Shown piece after piece: positions 46,010-56,491 of a DNA stretch of 64,000 bases (its first letter is position 1; each line of letters starts with the position of its first letter). The DNA is from Siphonodentalium dalli (lineage: Eukaryota; Mollusca; Scaphopoda; Gadilida; Siphonodentaliidae). The position numbers and the translations under genes are program-made. A model generated the notes under the pieces. It was not told where the DNA came from, ran no database searches, and saw only the letters and a program-made list of their open reading frames with translations. Where the stretch lies: positions 134,853,990 to 134,917,989 of the forward strand of contig CP136067.1 of NCBI GenBank assembly GCA_032622095.1, read 5' to 3'.

Positions 46010-46324
46010 CGGTTTTCCGAAGACCTATTACTACGAAGGCCCACAACTCCGAAGACCCGATTCTACGAAGGCCCACAACTCCGAATACCCGATTCTCCGA
46101 CGGCCCACAACTCCAAAATCCCGATTCTCCGACGGCCCATAACTCCGAAGATCCGATTCTCCGAAAGCCCATAACTCCGAACGGCCGATTCTCCGAAGAC
46201 CTATAACTCCGAAGACCTATAACTCCGAAGGGCCGATTCTCCGACGGCCCATAACTCCGAAGGTCCGATTCTCCGAAGATTTTGTTTTATCGGGGTATTA
46301 TCGTTTACTAAATAGTGTACAGCC

Positions 46325-46516
46325 CAGTGGCGAAGCCAACGGGTCCCAAAATTCCCACTGCCCCCATTAAACCTCTACTTGCTATTTCAGACAATATGGG
46401 CCCCTACCAAAACATGTCCAATGTCATGTAAACGCCCGGAATCGTTCATGAGGAATCAAAATATTCAAACTTTTCCTACTGCCCCCACCTAAATGGGAAT
46501 CCTGGCCCGCCACTGA
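46325..46516. mobile_element. CAGTGGCG-ended element 1 inside FB-D
   Basis: Starts CAGTGGCGAAGCCAACGGG and ends GGCCCGCCACTG. CAGTGGCGGANCCAGGG ends are typical of a widespread hAT-like MITE type. No 8-bp target duplication is visible. Confidence 0.5.
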
Positions 46517-46666
46517 CTATACACCAGATACTATAACGTTACATTGGCCCATGAGATGCCAGAGTAAAATGTACAGGGGTGAACGGGGAAGAACTTGTCG
46601 CCCCTGTGCATGTTAGGCTACTCTGACATTCTTGCAGCGTTTCGTTATAATATACCCGGTGCACAC

Positions 46667-46955
46667 CAGTGGCGGAACCAGGGTTCCCATTTAGGGGTGC
46701 ACATTAATTAGCATATGTGGGGGATATGTGGGGGATATATCATGCATATGATAGGCCGAAAGCATATCACGATGACCTGATTTGGGGAGCGCATACATGG
46801 GAGGGGTCACCCCCAATCGTTGGTCCGGGGGCTCCCCTGGGCAGGAACACTGTGAATATTTGAATGCCTAGGCGGGATTTCCTGACGTTTACATGACATT
46901 TGACATGTTTTTTGGGGGCGGTCTTCCCTAGGGCCCCATTGACCCCGCCACTGGA
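46667..46955. mobile_element. CAGTGGCG-ended element 2 inside FB-D
   Basis: Starts CAGTGGCGGAACCAGGGTTC and ends TGACCCCGCCACTG. Similar terminal repeats to element 1; target duplication not evident. Confidence 0.55.
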
Positions 46956-47763
46956 CTGTACACTATTTAATAAGCGATAAAACATGATCTTCGGAGAATC
47001 GGACCTTCGGAGAATCGGACCTTCGGAGAATCGGCCCTTCGGAGTTATAGACCTTCGGAGTTATGGGCGTTCGGAGTTATAGGCATTCGGAGTTATGGGC
47101 TTTCGGAGTTATGGGTCTTCGGAGTTATGGGATTTCGGAGAATCGGGACTTCGGAGTTATGGGCTTTCGGAGAATCGGGGCGTCGGAAAATCTGACCTTC
47201 GGAGAATCGGACCTTCGGAGTTATGGGTCTTCGGAAAAACGCTACGTAACCCTTCAAATTGACCTTGCCATTTCCAAAATTTGAGATTTAGGGGTATCTA
47301 TTTTGTATCGAATATAATGGCTATATTAAATGATATATAGACATTGGAGATTGTCGAAGCGATACCATGGACGTCCGACTTTGTATCCAGATTCAATTTG
47401 TCTATGATAATCCAAAATGGCGGCCATAATGGACGCCAAAATAAAAATATTTTATGTTTTTCACTAATATCTTTCAAATCAGTTCCTGCTTTTGGGAACT
47501 GTTTGAGAATTACAACTTTATTTTGTATTGGTCACATTAACTGAACAATGGAGCAATTAAATATGCATTCGTGTGCTCCCTGCCAACTCCGATCCCTTAA
47601 AAATTCGATTATACAGAAAGTGGTATAAAAATTTACAAAAAATCACCATTGGGATTCTAGTCATATTTTCGTCAAAAAAAGGGAAGAACTGGGCAATCTA
47701 GTGACAAATTCCATTTCCTATGAATATTCCAACTCAATTGTACCCAAATTGTCAATTTGGCTC

Positions 47764-47859
47764 AAAATGGCTGCCAAAATGGCAGCCAAAATGGCAGCCA
47801 AAATGGCAGCCAAAATGGCAGCCAAAATGGCAGCCAAAATGGCAGCCAAAATGGCAGCC
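47764..47859 (+). repeat. 12-bp tandem repeat AAAATGGCAGCC x8
   Basis: Eight perfect consecutive 12-bp units; the first has GGCTGCC. The same position in other FB-A copies has one unit (63,597-63,612), two (about 52,395-52,420, reverse) or three (about 4,049-4,092, reverse). The predicted (Lys-Met-Ala-Ala)n peptide is an artefact of the 12-base period. Confidence 0.95.
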
Positions 47860-48140
47860 AGAATATGGAAAAATGTAAATATTTCCCCAGCGAGTCATGC
47901 AACCGCATACCGGTACCAGTTGTGGTTGATGGAAAATGACTATTCTCTCTTATAGATATTGAATACTACCATTTCTGATGCACCTTGGTTAATTTTTACT
48001 ATTTTAAACACTGAAATTACCAGAATTATTGGATTTTCTATCACAAACTTGACATCAAAATCGGCAAAAATTAACTTTTCAGGTTAAGACAATTTTGTCA
48101 AGTAAAATGGTATCGAAGGTGTTTATTGTCTTGATCTGTC

Positions 48141-48588
48141 TTAAAGGTACGGTTGGCCTTAATTGTCGAAAATATTCATATTTGTTCCAACACCGTAAAC
48201 AGAAAAACATTAAAACGCATACAGTTTCGTTCATATATACCATGACCATCGCGTAAAACAGCATGTCATCATAAAAATCTACTGTATTTTACCTAAGCAA
48301 GAGCCTGATTGTGTTACAGAAGACATCACAATGCTACTGGTTAATCACACACAAATTGTATAAACGCTCTTCGTTAGTTCCATATCAGGAATTCACCAAC
48401 AAAGAACGCTCTTTTTGTTTACCATCATAATATAAACAAACACCAGAAAAAGTAACATTTTATGCTTTTGATTACATAACAATGGTCAAAATTATGACAA
48501 TAACATACTATTTATGCGATATTTCTTATTTGTATACGGACAAAGTTTGTCTACATTTACCCACCACCAAGGCCAACCGTACCTTTAA
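48141..48588. mobile_element. TTAA MITE (family T2) nested in FB-A
   Basis: 448 bp with TTAA at both borders and perfect 18-bp inverted ends, AGGTACGGTTGGCCTT / AAGGCCAACCGTACCT. The paralogous FB-A copy at 63,895-63,918 has the unoccupied site GATCTGTTTAAAATGTGTCA. Here GATCTGTC-TTAA and TTAA-ATGGGTCACACT flank the element. This directly supports insertion at a single TTAA with its duplication. Confidence 0.92.
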
Positions 48589-49041
48589 ATGGGTCACACT
48601 TATCTGTTTTTGGACAAATTTCCTCAAGATGGTTTGCAAAATGGCAACCAAATTTGGTAAAAGAAATATTATTCTCTAATGTCCGAAAAGGTAGCAAACT
48701 GTGACTCACTTTGTATTAACCATGTTACTTATGAGGCATAACAAATAATTATAAACGATGTAGTACGGAATTTTGCCAAAACTTATTTTGGATTCTGACC
48801 ATGTTTTTTTGTACGGAAATGAATAGCACTTTGAAACTGAACTGGAAAGGGCATTATTGTGAGGCTATGTGACATAACTACACATGCCCCATCATTATAT
48901 TCCTATAACTTGATTCAAGGACATATAACACTCCGTGTATATTATATAACTGTCCCAATAGGTAGAACCCCAAACTCGAATATCCGTGTTCGGTTCCTTA
49001 AGGAAACCTCACACATCTTACTCCATGCCAAGACCTACACA

Positions 49042-50121
49042 CAGCGATGTGGCTAGAGGGGGGTGTTGGGGTGTCTCACCCCCCCCCCCAACTTTGGTAA
49101 AAATTTTCAACAGTTGGAAATTTCATTTCACACCAACAATGGGTTGAAAATGTTCTTGTCGTTCGATTTTCAAACAATTTATTGGGGGGGAATTAATTGT
49201 TTTTGGACCAATATTTGCATATTTTCCTATTTTTTGTCAAAATTTTGGACTGAAATGGTCATCAGTTGGAAATTTTCCAACCTTAGGGGGGTGACAGGTT
49301 GGAAATTTCCAACATTTGGAAAGCTTGTGTCCTGGTCCTCCCCCGTGGCTAGTCAAAACTGCTACTAACTTTAAGAAAACAATATTGTCATACATTGGTC
49401 AACATTGTCATTGGAATTTTCATCATTTGGAAATTTTCCAACCTTAAGTGGGGGGTGTCAGGTTTGAAAACCAACTCTAAGAAGACTTGAGGCTAGTCTA
49501 GATGCTAGGATTTTGCGATTTTTTTTGTTCAGATTTCAAAATTTTCGAACATCGGGCCGAACCATGGTCGGCCCGGTGTGTCACTGTCCCTCCCCCGTGA
49601 CCAATACAAAACTGCTAATTAGTTTAACAAAACAATAGTTTAGTACATTCGGTCAAACTTGTGGACTGAAATGGTCATCAGTTGGAGAATTTTCCAACCT
49701 AAGAGGGAGTATGAGGTTTGAAATTTCCAACACTAGGGCTGAACAAACATGGACGGACACAATGTCCTGGTGGCTTACCCGTAGCCGTGTGCATTTGTCT
49801 GGAGTAGGCTACTAGATGTTAGGATTTATGCAATTCTCAGGTTAAAGTATCTGAATTTTCTTATACCGGGCATATAGAACAACATAGTTTATGAATACAT
49901 AGGATATTAGGCCTGGATGACTGATGTGCAAGGGGGGTGCACATGGAATTATGCAAAACTTGTGTTTGGTCTGTGATTCTGATTCAAGGGGGGGGGGGAT
50001 ACAAATGGAATTATGCAAAAAGTTGTGTTGGTGTGATGTTCCGACTCAAGGGGGGTGCAGTTGGAATTTCCCAAGGTGGACACCCCCCCCCCCCAACGGA
50101 GACCCTCTAGCCACATCCCTG
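49042..50121 (+). mobile_element. hAT-type element, copy 2, complete
   Basis: 1,080 bp with terminal repeats CAGCGATGTGGCTAGAGGG and CCCTCTAGCCACATCCCTG, flanked by the 8-bp direct repeat CCTACACA (49,034-49,041 and 50,122-50,129). The 8-bp duplication and CAG ends identify a hAT-superfamily element. The interior has long G and C runs, recurring GTTGGAAATTTCCAAC palindromes and a GGGCCGAACCATGGTCGGCC palindrome, but no transposase: non-autonomous. Confidence 0.93.
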
Positions 50122-50539
50122 CCTACACACAACGAAGACGGCTACCCAATATGGTCATAGGAAATGACCAAAACAGGGGGGCAAATCCCGATGTGTATTA
50201 CCAAACACCTAATTATGTATTCACCCACATGGTATATAAGTAAATACAATTCCTCAAGATATCATGCTTGTCCTATTCCACTTCCGAGCCTCTAATGCGT
50301 AGAGGCTCGACTATTCTAATACTAGGGTAATCGATTGTCACATATGTATACACTGCTTGTATATATTCACGACATATTAAAGACTTGTACATATATATGT
50401 GTGTGTCCATTACCTCACAGCTACGACAATAAAAGTGTGGCTCATTGGCATCGAAATGACTAATGTCAGGAAAACCGTTTCCCCCACTGTGCATATAAAC
50501 CACCATCAGGATGTAGAACTCTCTGACATTACCTCTATA

Positions 50540-51515
50540 TCGATTAACATGTCCCTGAGTTATTGTGTAAAGCGATACACACCCAAATTTACACATGTAC
50601 AACCCACCCATGACCATACACTCGCTCCATATATGCATAAACACCACACAAATGACCATGTAGCCACTCGTTTTTACACACACGTCACTTCATCCATGAC
50701 CGTACAGCCATATTTAGGTATAACCGTACACCACGCACTTGACTATATAGTCATAAGTCACCATGCAGGTATACTTCTACGACCGTATAATCACTCTATA
50801 TATAGCTCTACACCCCATTCACTCAAGCTATACATATACACCACACCCATAGCAATAGAGTCACTCCAAGTACACATATACGCATCACCAATGGCCATAC
50901 AGACGTTCTATATATATACCAATACCCCGCTCTCACGACCATTCATACACTCCAGGCTTGCATATACACCTCACTCGTGACAATTCAGCCACTCGCTGTA
51001 TGCTCATAACCACATTCGTGCTCATATTGTCAATCATCGTTTACCAATTCACATCACCATTGGCCATATGGTTATTCCATATACACATATTGCCAGCTGC
51101 AATGGTCATATAGCCACTACAGATATACATATGCACCCCACCCATGCCTATAAAGTCACTCCAGGTATACATACCCACCTCACCAGTGGCCATGCAGCTT
51201 TCAAGACATACCAATACCAGCACGTCACCTCAGCATTGGCCATACGGTCACTGCCTGTATAAACATGACCATATAGCCACTCAGGATATGCATATACACC
51301 GCACTCATGACCACAGTCACTCCAGTTGTGCGTGTACACCTCACTAATTGCCATACAATCCTTCAAGACATACCCGTACCATTTACACCACCTCACCATC
51401 GGCCATATGGTATCTCCCTCATACCTATTTGACACATACATGGCATATAGCCACTCAAGATATACACATACACCCCACATATGGCCATATAGTTATTCAA
51501 TGTATCCATATACGA
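50540..51515 (-). repeat. Minisatellite of FB-A family, copy 2
   Basis: Same tandem sequence as 1,695-3,345 (CCATGACCATACACTCGCTC, GGTATACATACCCACCTCAC, GCCATACAGACG and so on). No oppositely oriented partner array is present in this copy, so only one arm's array survives. Open frames of 110-190 codons here are repeat artefacts. Confidence 0.75.
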
Positions 51516-52145
51516 GTCAATATCAATTTTGGTCAAAATTTATGTCCTCGGTGGATGATGAGTGCATAATGCAACGTGCGAATCCCAACTACTGGTCCCA
51601 GTGTGCATCTCTATCACTGTCACAACATGCACACACAAATAAGCGTGGTGTTCGGGTATATATGTATGTAATGGGCTCATTCATGGCCAGATTTGACCAA
51701 AATGGCCTGTCCCCAGGAACATTTTACAGGCTAAAATCGAAATTTCGGTATTTTAACTACCATGCCACCGAGAAAATCCTCTGGCATATCATTAGTTTAG
51801 TTCTTGGTATAAACTACTGTCACATATACACCACCCAAGATTGAACTTAACTAAGTGAAAATTGCTCAGAAACTTTGTACCTCAGCATTTTGTCTCTCAT
51901 GTAACGAAGTGCTATTTACTTGACATAAGACGTATCCCTGATATTTATAATCTCCGTATTTTGTTCTCCGTGATGCTGTGTACGTCACAATATCGGAAAC
52001 GCATGTCGTCTGAATCAAAAAAACAACTTGCGATAACACAATTATATAATAGGTAGGTTGACCCCCTTGCGTACTTTTCAAAGTCGTCTTTTAAATAACG
52101 CATGTTTGTTCGCTATAACATATGTATAATTATATTTCAAATAAA

Positions 52146-52370
52146 ATGTTTCCGAAGCCACTGTGGTGTATTTTATACTTCCCTATTTTCGCCATACTGG
52201 AGGGAGAACTCATTGAATGCCGTGACCAGAATGGTATGTACTATCTCTACTGTAACGCTCTCTGCTGTAACAGGGCAAAACGTCACAGGAGAGACCAATA
52301 CTGTAACGATAGTCAAACTTTGTCATCAACCACAACTTGTATGTGGTTGCATGGCACGCATCATGGGTAA
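52146..52370 (+). CDS. Small Cys-rich ORF with signal-like N-terminus (doubtful)
   Basis: Seventy-four codons from ATG at 52,146. Residues 5-20 (PLWCILYFPIFAILEG) are hydrophobic like a signal peptide. A Cys-rich patch follows with spacing C-x9-C-x3-CC-x9-C (ECRDQNGMYYLYCNALCC, then DQYC), reminiscent of small secreted or single-pass Cys/Tyr-rich proteins. The last ~23 codons (from about 52,303) lie in FB-A sequence that also occurs at 3,960-4,020 and 63,640-63,690, so the natural 3' end or a splice donor must lie before that, or the ORF is chance. No family assigned. Confidence 0.25.
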   Translation: MFPKPLWCILYFPIFAILEGELIECRDQNGMYYLYCNALCCNRAKRHRRDQYCNDSQTLSSTTTCMWLHGTHHG

Positions 52371-52620
52371 TATTTAAAAGAAAATTCACATTTTGGCCGC
52401 CATTTTTGCAGCCATTTTGAGCCAAAGTGACAATTTTGGAACCAATGAGTTGGAATATGCATAATAAATGGAATGTTTCACTAAAATTGCACAGTTCTGC
52501 CCATTTCTTGGTGAAATATGACTAGAAATCACAATGGTGATTTTGGGAAAGTGTTATACCGCTTTCTGTAAAATCGAATTTTTGAGAGATCAGAAGGGGA
52601 TCATAAAGGACATACACTTT
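52303..52620 (-). mobile_element. FB-A family, copy 2, right end segment
   Basis: The reverse complement runs from TCAACCACAACTTGTATGTG through GCCAAAATGTGAATTTTC to CAACTCATTGGTTCCAAAAT, CAGAAAGCGGTATAACACTT and AAAATTCGATTTTACAGAAA. This is collinear with 47,600-47,940, making an inverted partner of the left part at ~5-kb distance. Confidence 0.75.
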
Positions 52621-52655
52621 ATGAAATACCGCATAACAAAAAGAGCTGAACTCTC

Positions 52656-52972
52656 AGCACAAGCAATACACTCATATGAGATTTAAAACATTTATCTAGA
52701 AAACCCCATCTCAACCTGGGCAGCATATAATTTTCCGGTGTGTTGTGTGTTTACAACTTCACTTTAACTAGCAACTTTTAAAAATATATAAAGTAAACAC
52801 GAGTGCATTTCATGGATAAATGCACATTACACAAAGTCCAGTGCAAAGTCTGGAATAAATAATTAGATAAAATAATTTTTTTTTTTTAAGTTGTTTCACT
52901 GGTTGTGTCAGCTGGTTGTTTTGAGTTTTTCATGATAAATGTTTTTAATCTCATGAGTGTATTGCTTGTGCT
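52656..52972. mobile_element. TIR-bearing MITE
   Basis: 317 bp with ~45-bp inverted ends: AGCACAAGCAATACACTCAT, GAGATTTAAAACATTTAT and complement ending GTGTATTGCTTGTGCT. Target duplication not clear. It abuts the end of FB-A. Confidence 0.7.
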
Positions 52973-54056
52973 CATAGTTATAATTTATTAGTATTTGAGT
53001 TTAACTGGTGGCGAAAGTACACCAAAGTTGGATGATGCTGGAAAAAAACAGAATGGTCAAATTACGAATGACTGATAATTATTATATATGTTCATTCTAA
53101 TTTAACCATTCTCTGTTTCTCAACATCAGCCACCTTCACTGGACATTATACACCCTGATGTTTTTGGCTATAATGGCACTCCAGCTTGATAAATTTCATT
53201 CAAATGTGACTGGAAAGGGGGGGTCCCAAAACCATGAGTGGAAAAAAATATTTTTTTGCACAAAGAGGGGGGGGGGTGGGGGTCCAAAGTGCTGCAAAAA
53301 AAAATTCAATGTTGTGTATGCAAATTTTTTCCTGCCCCCCCCCCCCCCCCCCTGATCCAGGCGGTAAAGCTGTTTATTGGCAAAAATATATAATTTTGAA
53401 CTTCTGCAAATATTATTTTGTTTTTGTTATACATGTAGCTAGTGTTAATGTACCTTTTAGGAGGCCAGTGATACTAAAACAGTGCTGCATTTTGGTCTAA
53501 GTCTGTTAAACAGCCATATGCTTTGTGTCTGGTACAGGGGATATAAGAAAAAAGTTCTATCTTAGTATGGGTACATTACCAATCATTGAGACACTTGAGA
53601 TGTCATCGAAGCCTATACAATATCAAATCCCCACTTTAACGTCACAACAAGCTCACAGATTCCGGTCCTTGCGATAGATCGTGGTGGCAGTTGATTAATT
53701 GGTCGTCTGGTGGTTTTAAATATGACACAGGTAACATTGATTAGATGCGGAAAGCTTGATCACAATTGAGGCCATTCCAAAATACACTTTGTGTTTCCCG
53801 GCCCCCTACTCAAGCAATCCTCCATATTTAAACTATGTTATTGCGCCCTCACCACATAACTAGTTTCGTTTAAGTCCATCAAGGCACTCACAGTGTGAAT
53901 AGAAAGTTATTCAAATCCAGCCGATCAAATAATAGGTATCATCATCGTGAGAATGCCATTAGTATACATGTATCACCGGCTTCTCGATTTGTCAACATTT
54001 AACTCATTACGGTATTTGTCATAAATTTATGCAAATCGTTTTAAGCGTTGCAAGTT
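52973..54056. other. Spacer with long G and C runs
   Basis: G-runs at 53,216-53,283 and a C-run of ~18 at 53,336-53,352 resemble hAT interiors but without ends. The rest (53,400-54,050) shows no supported feature. Confidence 0.4.
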
Positions 54057-54118
54057 GCACAAGAATATATTACTTTGCAAGTTGCAACTTGCAACTTGCA
54101 AAGTAATATATTCTTGTG
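54057..54118. repeat. Near-perfect hairpin
   Basis: CACAAGAATATATTACTTTG, then CAAGTTGCAACTTGCAACTT, then GCAAAGTAATATATTCTTGT form a stem of ~26 bp with a 4-8 nt loop. Unique in the window. Confidence 0.8.
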
Positions 54119-54382
54119 TTTTAATAATGTAGATCGATGTGGGTGCAGTCATTGCTGTTGCAAATATGTTGATGGGGAAATAAGCAACGCCCGGTATCTG
54201 ACAATAATCTGACAATAATCAGTAATAGTCTGTATTTTAGAGTTATCTTTCGTTGCGTAAAACATATTACTAACTGTGATGTTACAGTAAATGTTTACAA
54301 GCAATGGTTTCAAGATACAGAATCGCGTCACTGGATGATTAATGATAACAAAAGTAAGAGCAAAATAGTTATATATATTCAC

Positions 54383-54890
54383 AGATCATGCCATGAATCT
54401 CTACTCTGGCTGACGCCGGTAGAGATCATATTCCACCAATACAAAACCTTGGGACTTTTTGAAGTTTTGACAGCTAGGGAACCTCGTATTGCGGGGAAAA
54501 TATTTCTTAGTTATTATCTATTCCTTAATAATGTACTTCACTGTGGGTGAAGGTCCCAAATCGAAATTGCATTATTTTGTGTGACTTTTCTGAGCTGATA
54601 TCGCAATAAACATTGAATTAATTACCAAGGATAAATTCCATAATTGTAAGCGACGCAAAGCAAAATCGCGCACAAAGTCAATTAAATCGTGAAATTTCGA
54701 GTTAGGACCTTCACCTGGAGGGAAGTAAATTATTATGGAACAGATAATAACTAAGAAATATATTCCCAGTGTTATGTTGTCCAACTTCATACGGTGCCCT
54801 GTCAAAACTTAAAACAGTTCCAAGGTTTTGTACTGGTGGAATATGATCTCTACGGGCGTTAGCCAGAGCAGAGATTCATGACATGATCTA
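54383..54890. mobile_element. Long-TIR MITE family M, copy 2
   Basis: AGATCATGCCATGAATCTCT, ACGCCGGTAGAGATCATATT and ACAAAACCTTGGGACTTTTT at the left, complement at the right ending CATGACATGATCTA. Collinear with 11,580-12,063. Confidence 0.8.
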
Positions 54891-55247
54891 ATTTTTTCAA
54901 TTCTTCTTGGAAATTGTGTAGCTGCCCCGCCGCGAAGGCCTTGGTGTACTTTAAGGATAACAATACGTCCATGTTACCTCTTTGAAACGTCAATTGAACA
55001 TATACCTATAAATATGTGTTTACTTACTGGTGGAACTTACAGGGTAGAGAAACAAATATATTTTGAATATGGCCTGCCGACGGATGGGCTTGGTGCATCA
55101 ATCAGACACCCACTGGACGTCGCGATAAAAAAAAATCTTCTCGCGAACGTGGGATCAATTGAATAAAAACCAGAGGGACACAGATTCCGGCCACTATCTG
55201 CCCCCCCCCCCAAACAGCCAGCAAACAGGAACATATGCTGATCATGG

Positions 55248-55458
55248 ATGCACTCGATCTGGTTAGGTGTTGTGCTGGTTGTCGGGTTTATCCGGTTTGG
55301 CGACGCCGCTGAGAACCGTATATGTGATAGAGACAGTAGTGCCCATCCATATGGCCTATGTGGCGACAGATTGACTAATTACGTGAGTCTCATTTGTAGA
55401 GAACACGGCCGACCACATATTCCTCCGAACGGAAAAAGGGCCCAGAAACTTGGTGTCG
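55248..55458 (+). CDS. Insulin-like peptide precursor, first coding exon (signal peptide, B chain, KR site)
   Basis: Seventy codons plus one base. Residues 1-21 are a signal peptide (MHSIWLGVVLVVGFIRFGDA). The B chain follows: Cys38 and Cys50 sit in LCGDRLTNYVSLIC, the insulin-family C-G-x10-C spacing with the conserved Leu/Val core positions. An extra upstream Cys26 (ENRICDRDSSAHPYG) is the pattern known from molluscan insulin-related peptides, which carry a fourth disulfide. Residues 61-64 are NGKR, a dibasic prohormone-convertase site ending the B chain, with Gly-Lys-Arg possibly allowing amidation. The reading frame then meets a strong donor, GTGAGT at 55,459, in phase 1 within the C-peptide. 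This is the same place and phase as the conserved second intron of insulin genes. The product would be a secreted hormone acting on an insulin-type receptor tyrosine kinase. No A-chain exon (CC-x3-C-x8-C) was found downstream in the window, so the gene is either split by a long intron or is incomplete. Confidence 0.82.
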
Positions 55459-56205
55459 GTGAGTAACTTACATATATATGCATGACTTGATCTATAGTTG
55501 AAATATTTTTGTAATGCAAATACAACTGCGTATCTCTCGCAAATGTTACTTCCAATGAAGATGGCTTTTTTCTGAGGGTTATGAATTTCCTAAGGGGCTT
55601 ACCTTCAAAAAATTAATAGACAAATTTTTTTTTATTGAAAAAACATATATAACTGGAATATGAGACAGACATGCACAAGACACCCCCATGCTGGCTCATG
55701 AACATAATATTATAAACCACAAATCATTCAAATGCGGCGTATGGTGACTCAGATATAGTGCGTTGAAGATGTTATGGATGCACGGACATACCCCCGAGAA
55801 CACCTACTTTTGCGATGCAGACAATCCTTTGTGGGGCGAAGCGCCCCTATCCAGGAAGAAGTTGTGTGCAGGTCAAATTTAGTTGGGTGCGAGATATTAA
55901 AAGTAAATAAATCAATAAATATTGACAGCTTTGTTGAAACATGGTATCAGTCTAATAAGAATTTTCAGTATAGAGATGTTGATACATAAGCATATTTAAA
56001 GCTATGGTTACACAAATATCCGAAGTGGTGTTGCCTAATATAGTGCACCCAACAAATCTACGGTTAACTATTGGTTCAAATACTGTCACAGGGTATATAT
56101 ATATGTTTACCCACCTCTTCCTTTGACTGTTCCGTGTATTCATTTCAGTGAATTATTTGCTGGGGGGGGGGGGGGGCTTTGTTTAGAACTATTGTTTAAT
56201 GATTG
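55459..56205 (+). other. Probable first part of insulin-like gene intron
   Basis: Starts with GTGAGTAACTT. Contains a poly-T tract (55,624) and a G-run (56,162). The open frame at 55,774-55,989 lacks insulin A-chain cysteine spacing. Confidence 0.4.
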
Positions 56206-56214
56206 CTCCGGTGT

Positions 56215-56491
56215 GTAAGATGGATAACTCGAAAATCAAGAGGTTATTATTGTTAATAGTAACCACTTGATTTTCGAGTTATCTATCTTATAACCGCAAT
56301 TTGTCCGTTTGAGCACGTGGTTCTGGACAAGTTTTGGTCCACAAACAATAGAAACAGCAAGCTTCAAACATCGATATCTAATCACTCTGATCTTTGATGG
56401 GTGGGTTCCTCGACTCGAATCAAATATTTTTTACCCCCGAAACCAAAGAAATAGTAATTTAGGAGTGTCTGATCGGTTTGAGTACCTTTAA
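56215..56491 (-). mobile_element. TTAA MITE family T1, copy 5 (truncated, self-inverted)
   Basis: The right part matches T1 in reverse complement (TCGATATCTAATCACTCTGA, TCGACTCGAATCAAATATTT, GTGTCTGATCGGTTTGAGTA, CCTTTAA). At the left end 56,217-56,241 (TAAGATGGATAACTCGAAAA) is inverted at 56,268-56,290, so the inner end has been duplicated head to head. Only one TTAA border remains. Confidence 0.75.

Larger units (their letters stand above)
46010..47243. mobile_element. Foldback element FB-D with 16-bp repeat arms
   Basis: The right arm is 16 consecutive 16-bp units (46,988-47,243). Each is NNTTCGGA followed by one of two variants, GAATCGG- or GTTATGG-type. The left arm (about 46,014-46,280) is the reverse complement, ~16-17 units mixing the same two variants. 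Unique inner arm sequence also pairs: TTATCGNTTACTAAATAGTG and TGTAC (46,301-46,318) against GTACACTATTTAATAAGCGA. The interior holds two short segments bounded by CAGTGGCG and CGCCACTG. No ORF of note. This is a clear Foldback-type architecture. Confidence 0.8.
47405..48850 (+). mobile_element. FB-A family, copy 2, left part
   Basis: AATTCGATTATACAGAAAGT (47,606), GAATATTCCAACTCAATTG, CCCCAGCGAGTCATGCAACC, TCGGCAAAAATTAACTTTTC, CTCAAGATGGTTTGCAAAAT, ACCAAATTTGGTAAAAG and TCCGAAAAGGTAGCAAACTG follow in the order of FB-A copy 1. It is interrupted at 48,141-48,588 by a TTAA MITE. Similarity fades after about 48,850, before any minisatellite. A further ATGGCGGCC block sits at 47,417. Confidence 0.7.

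Noticed and set aside
47701-47955. (KMAA)n protein
   Set aside because: Product of the 12-bp tandem repeat inside a transposon.
50273-51844. Long ORFs of 110-193 codons
   Set aside because: They lie in the FB-A minisatellite; the 42-bp period is divisible by three so frames stay open by chance.
55774-55989. Candidate insulin A-chain exon
   Set aside because: Cys spacing is C-x16-C-x6-C in frame 1 with no CC pair; no frame gives CC-x3-C-x8-C after a KR site.
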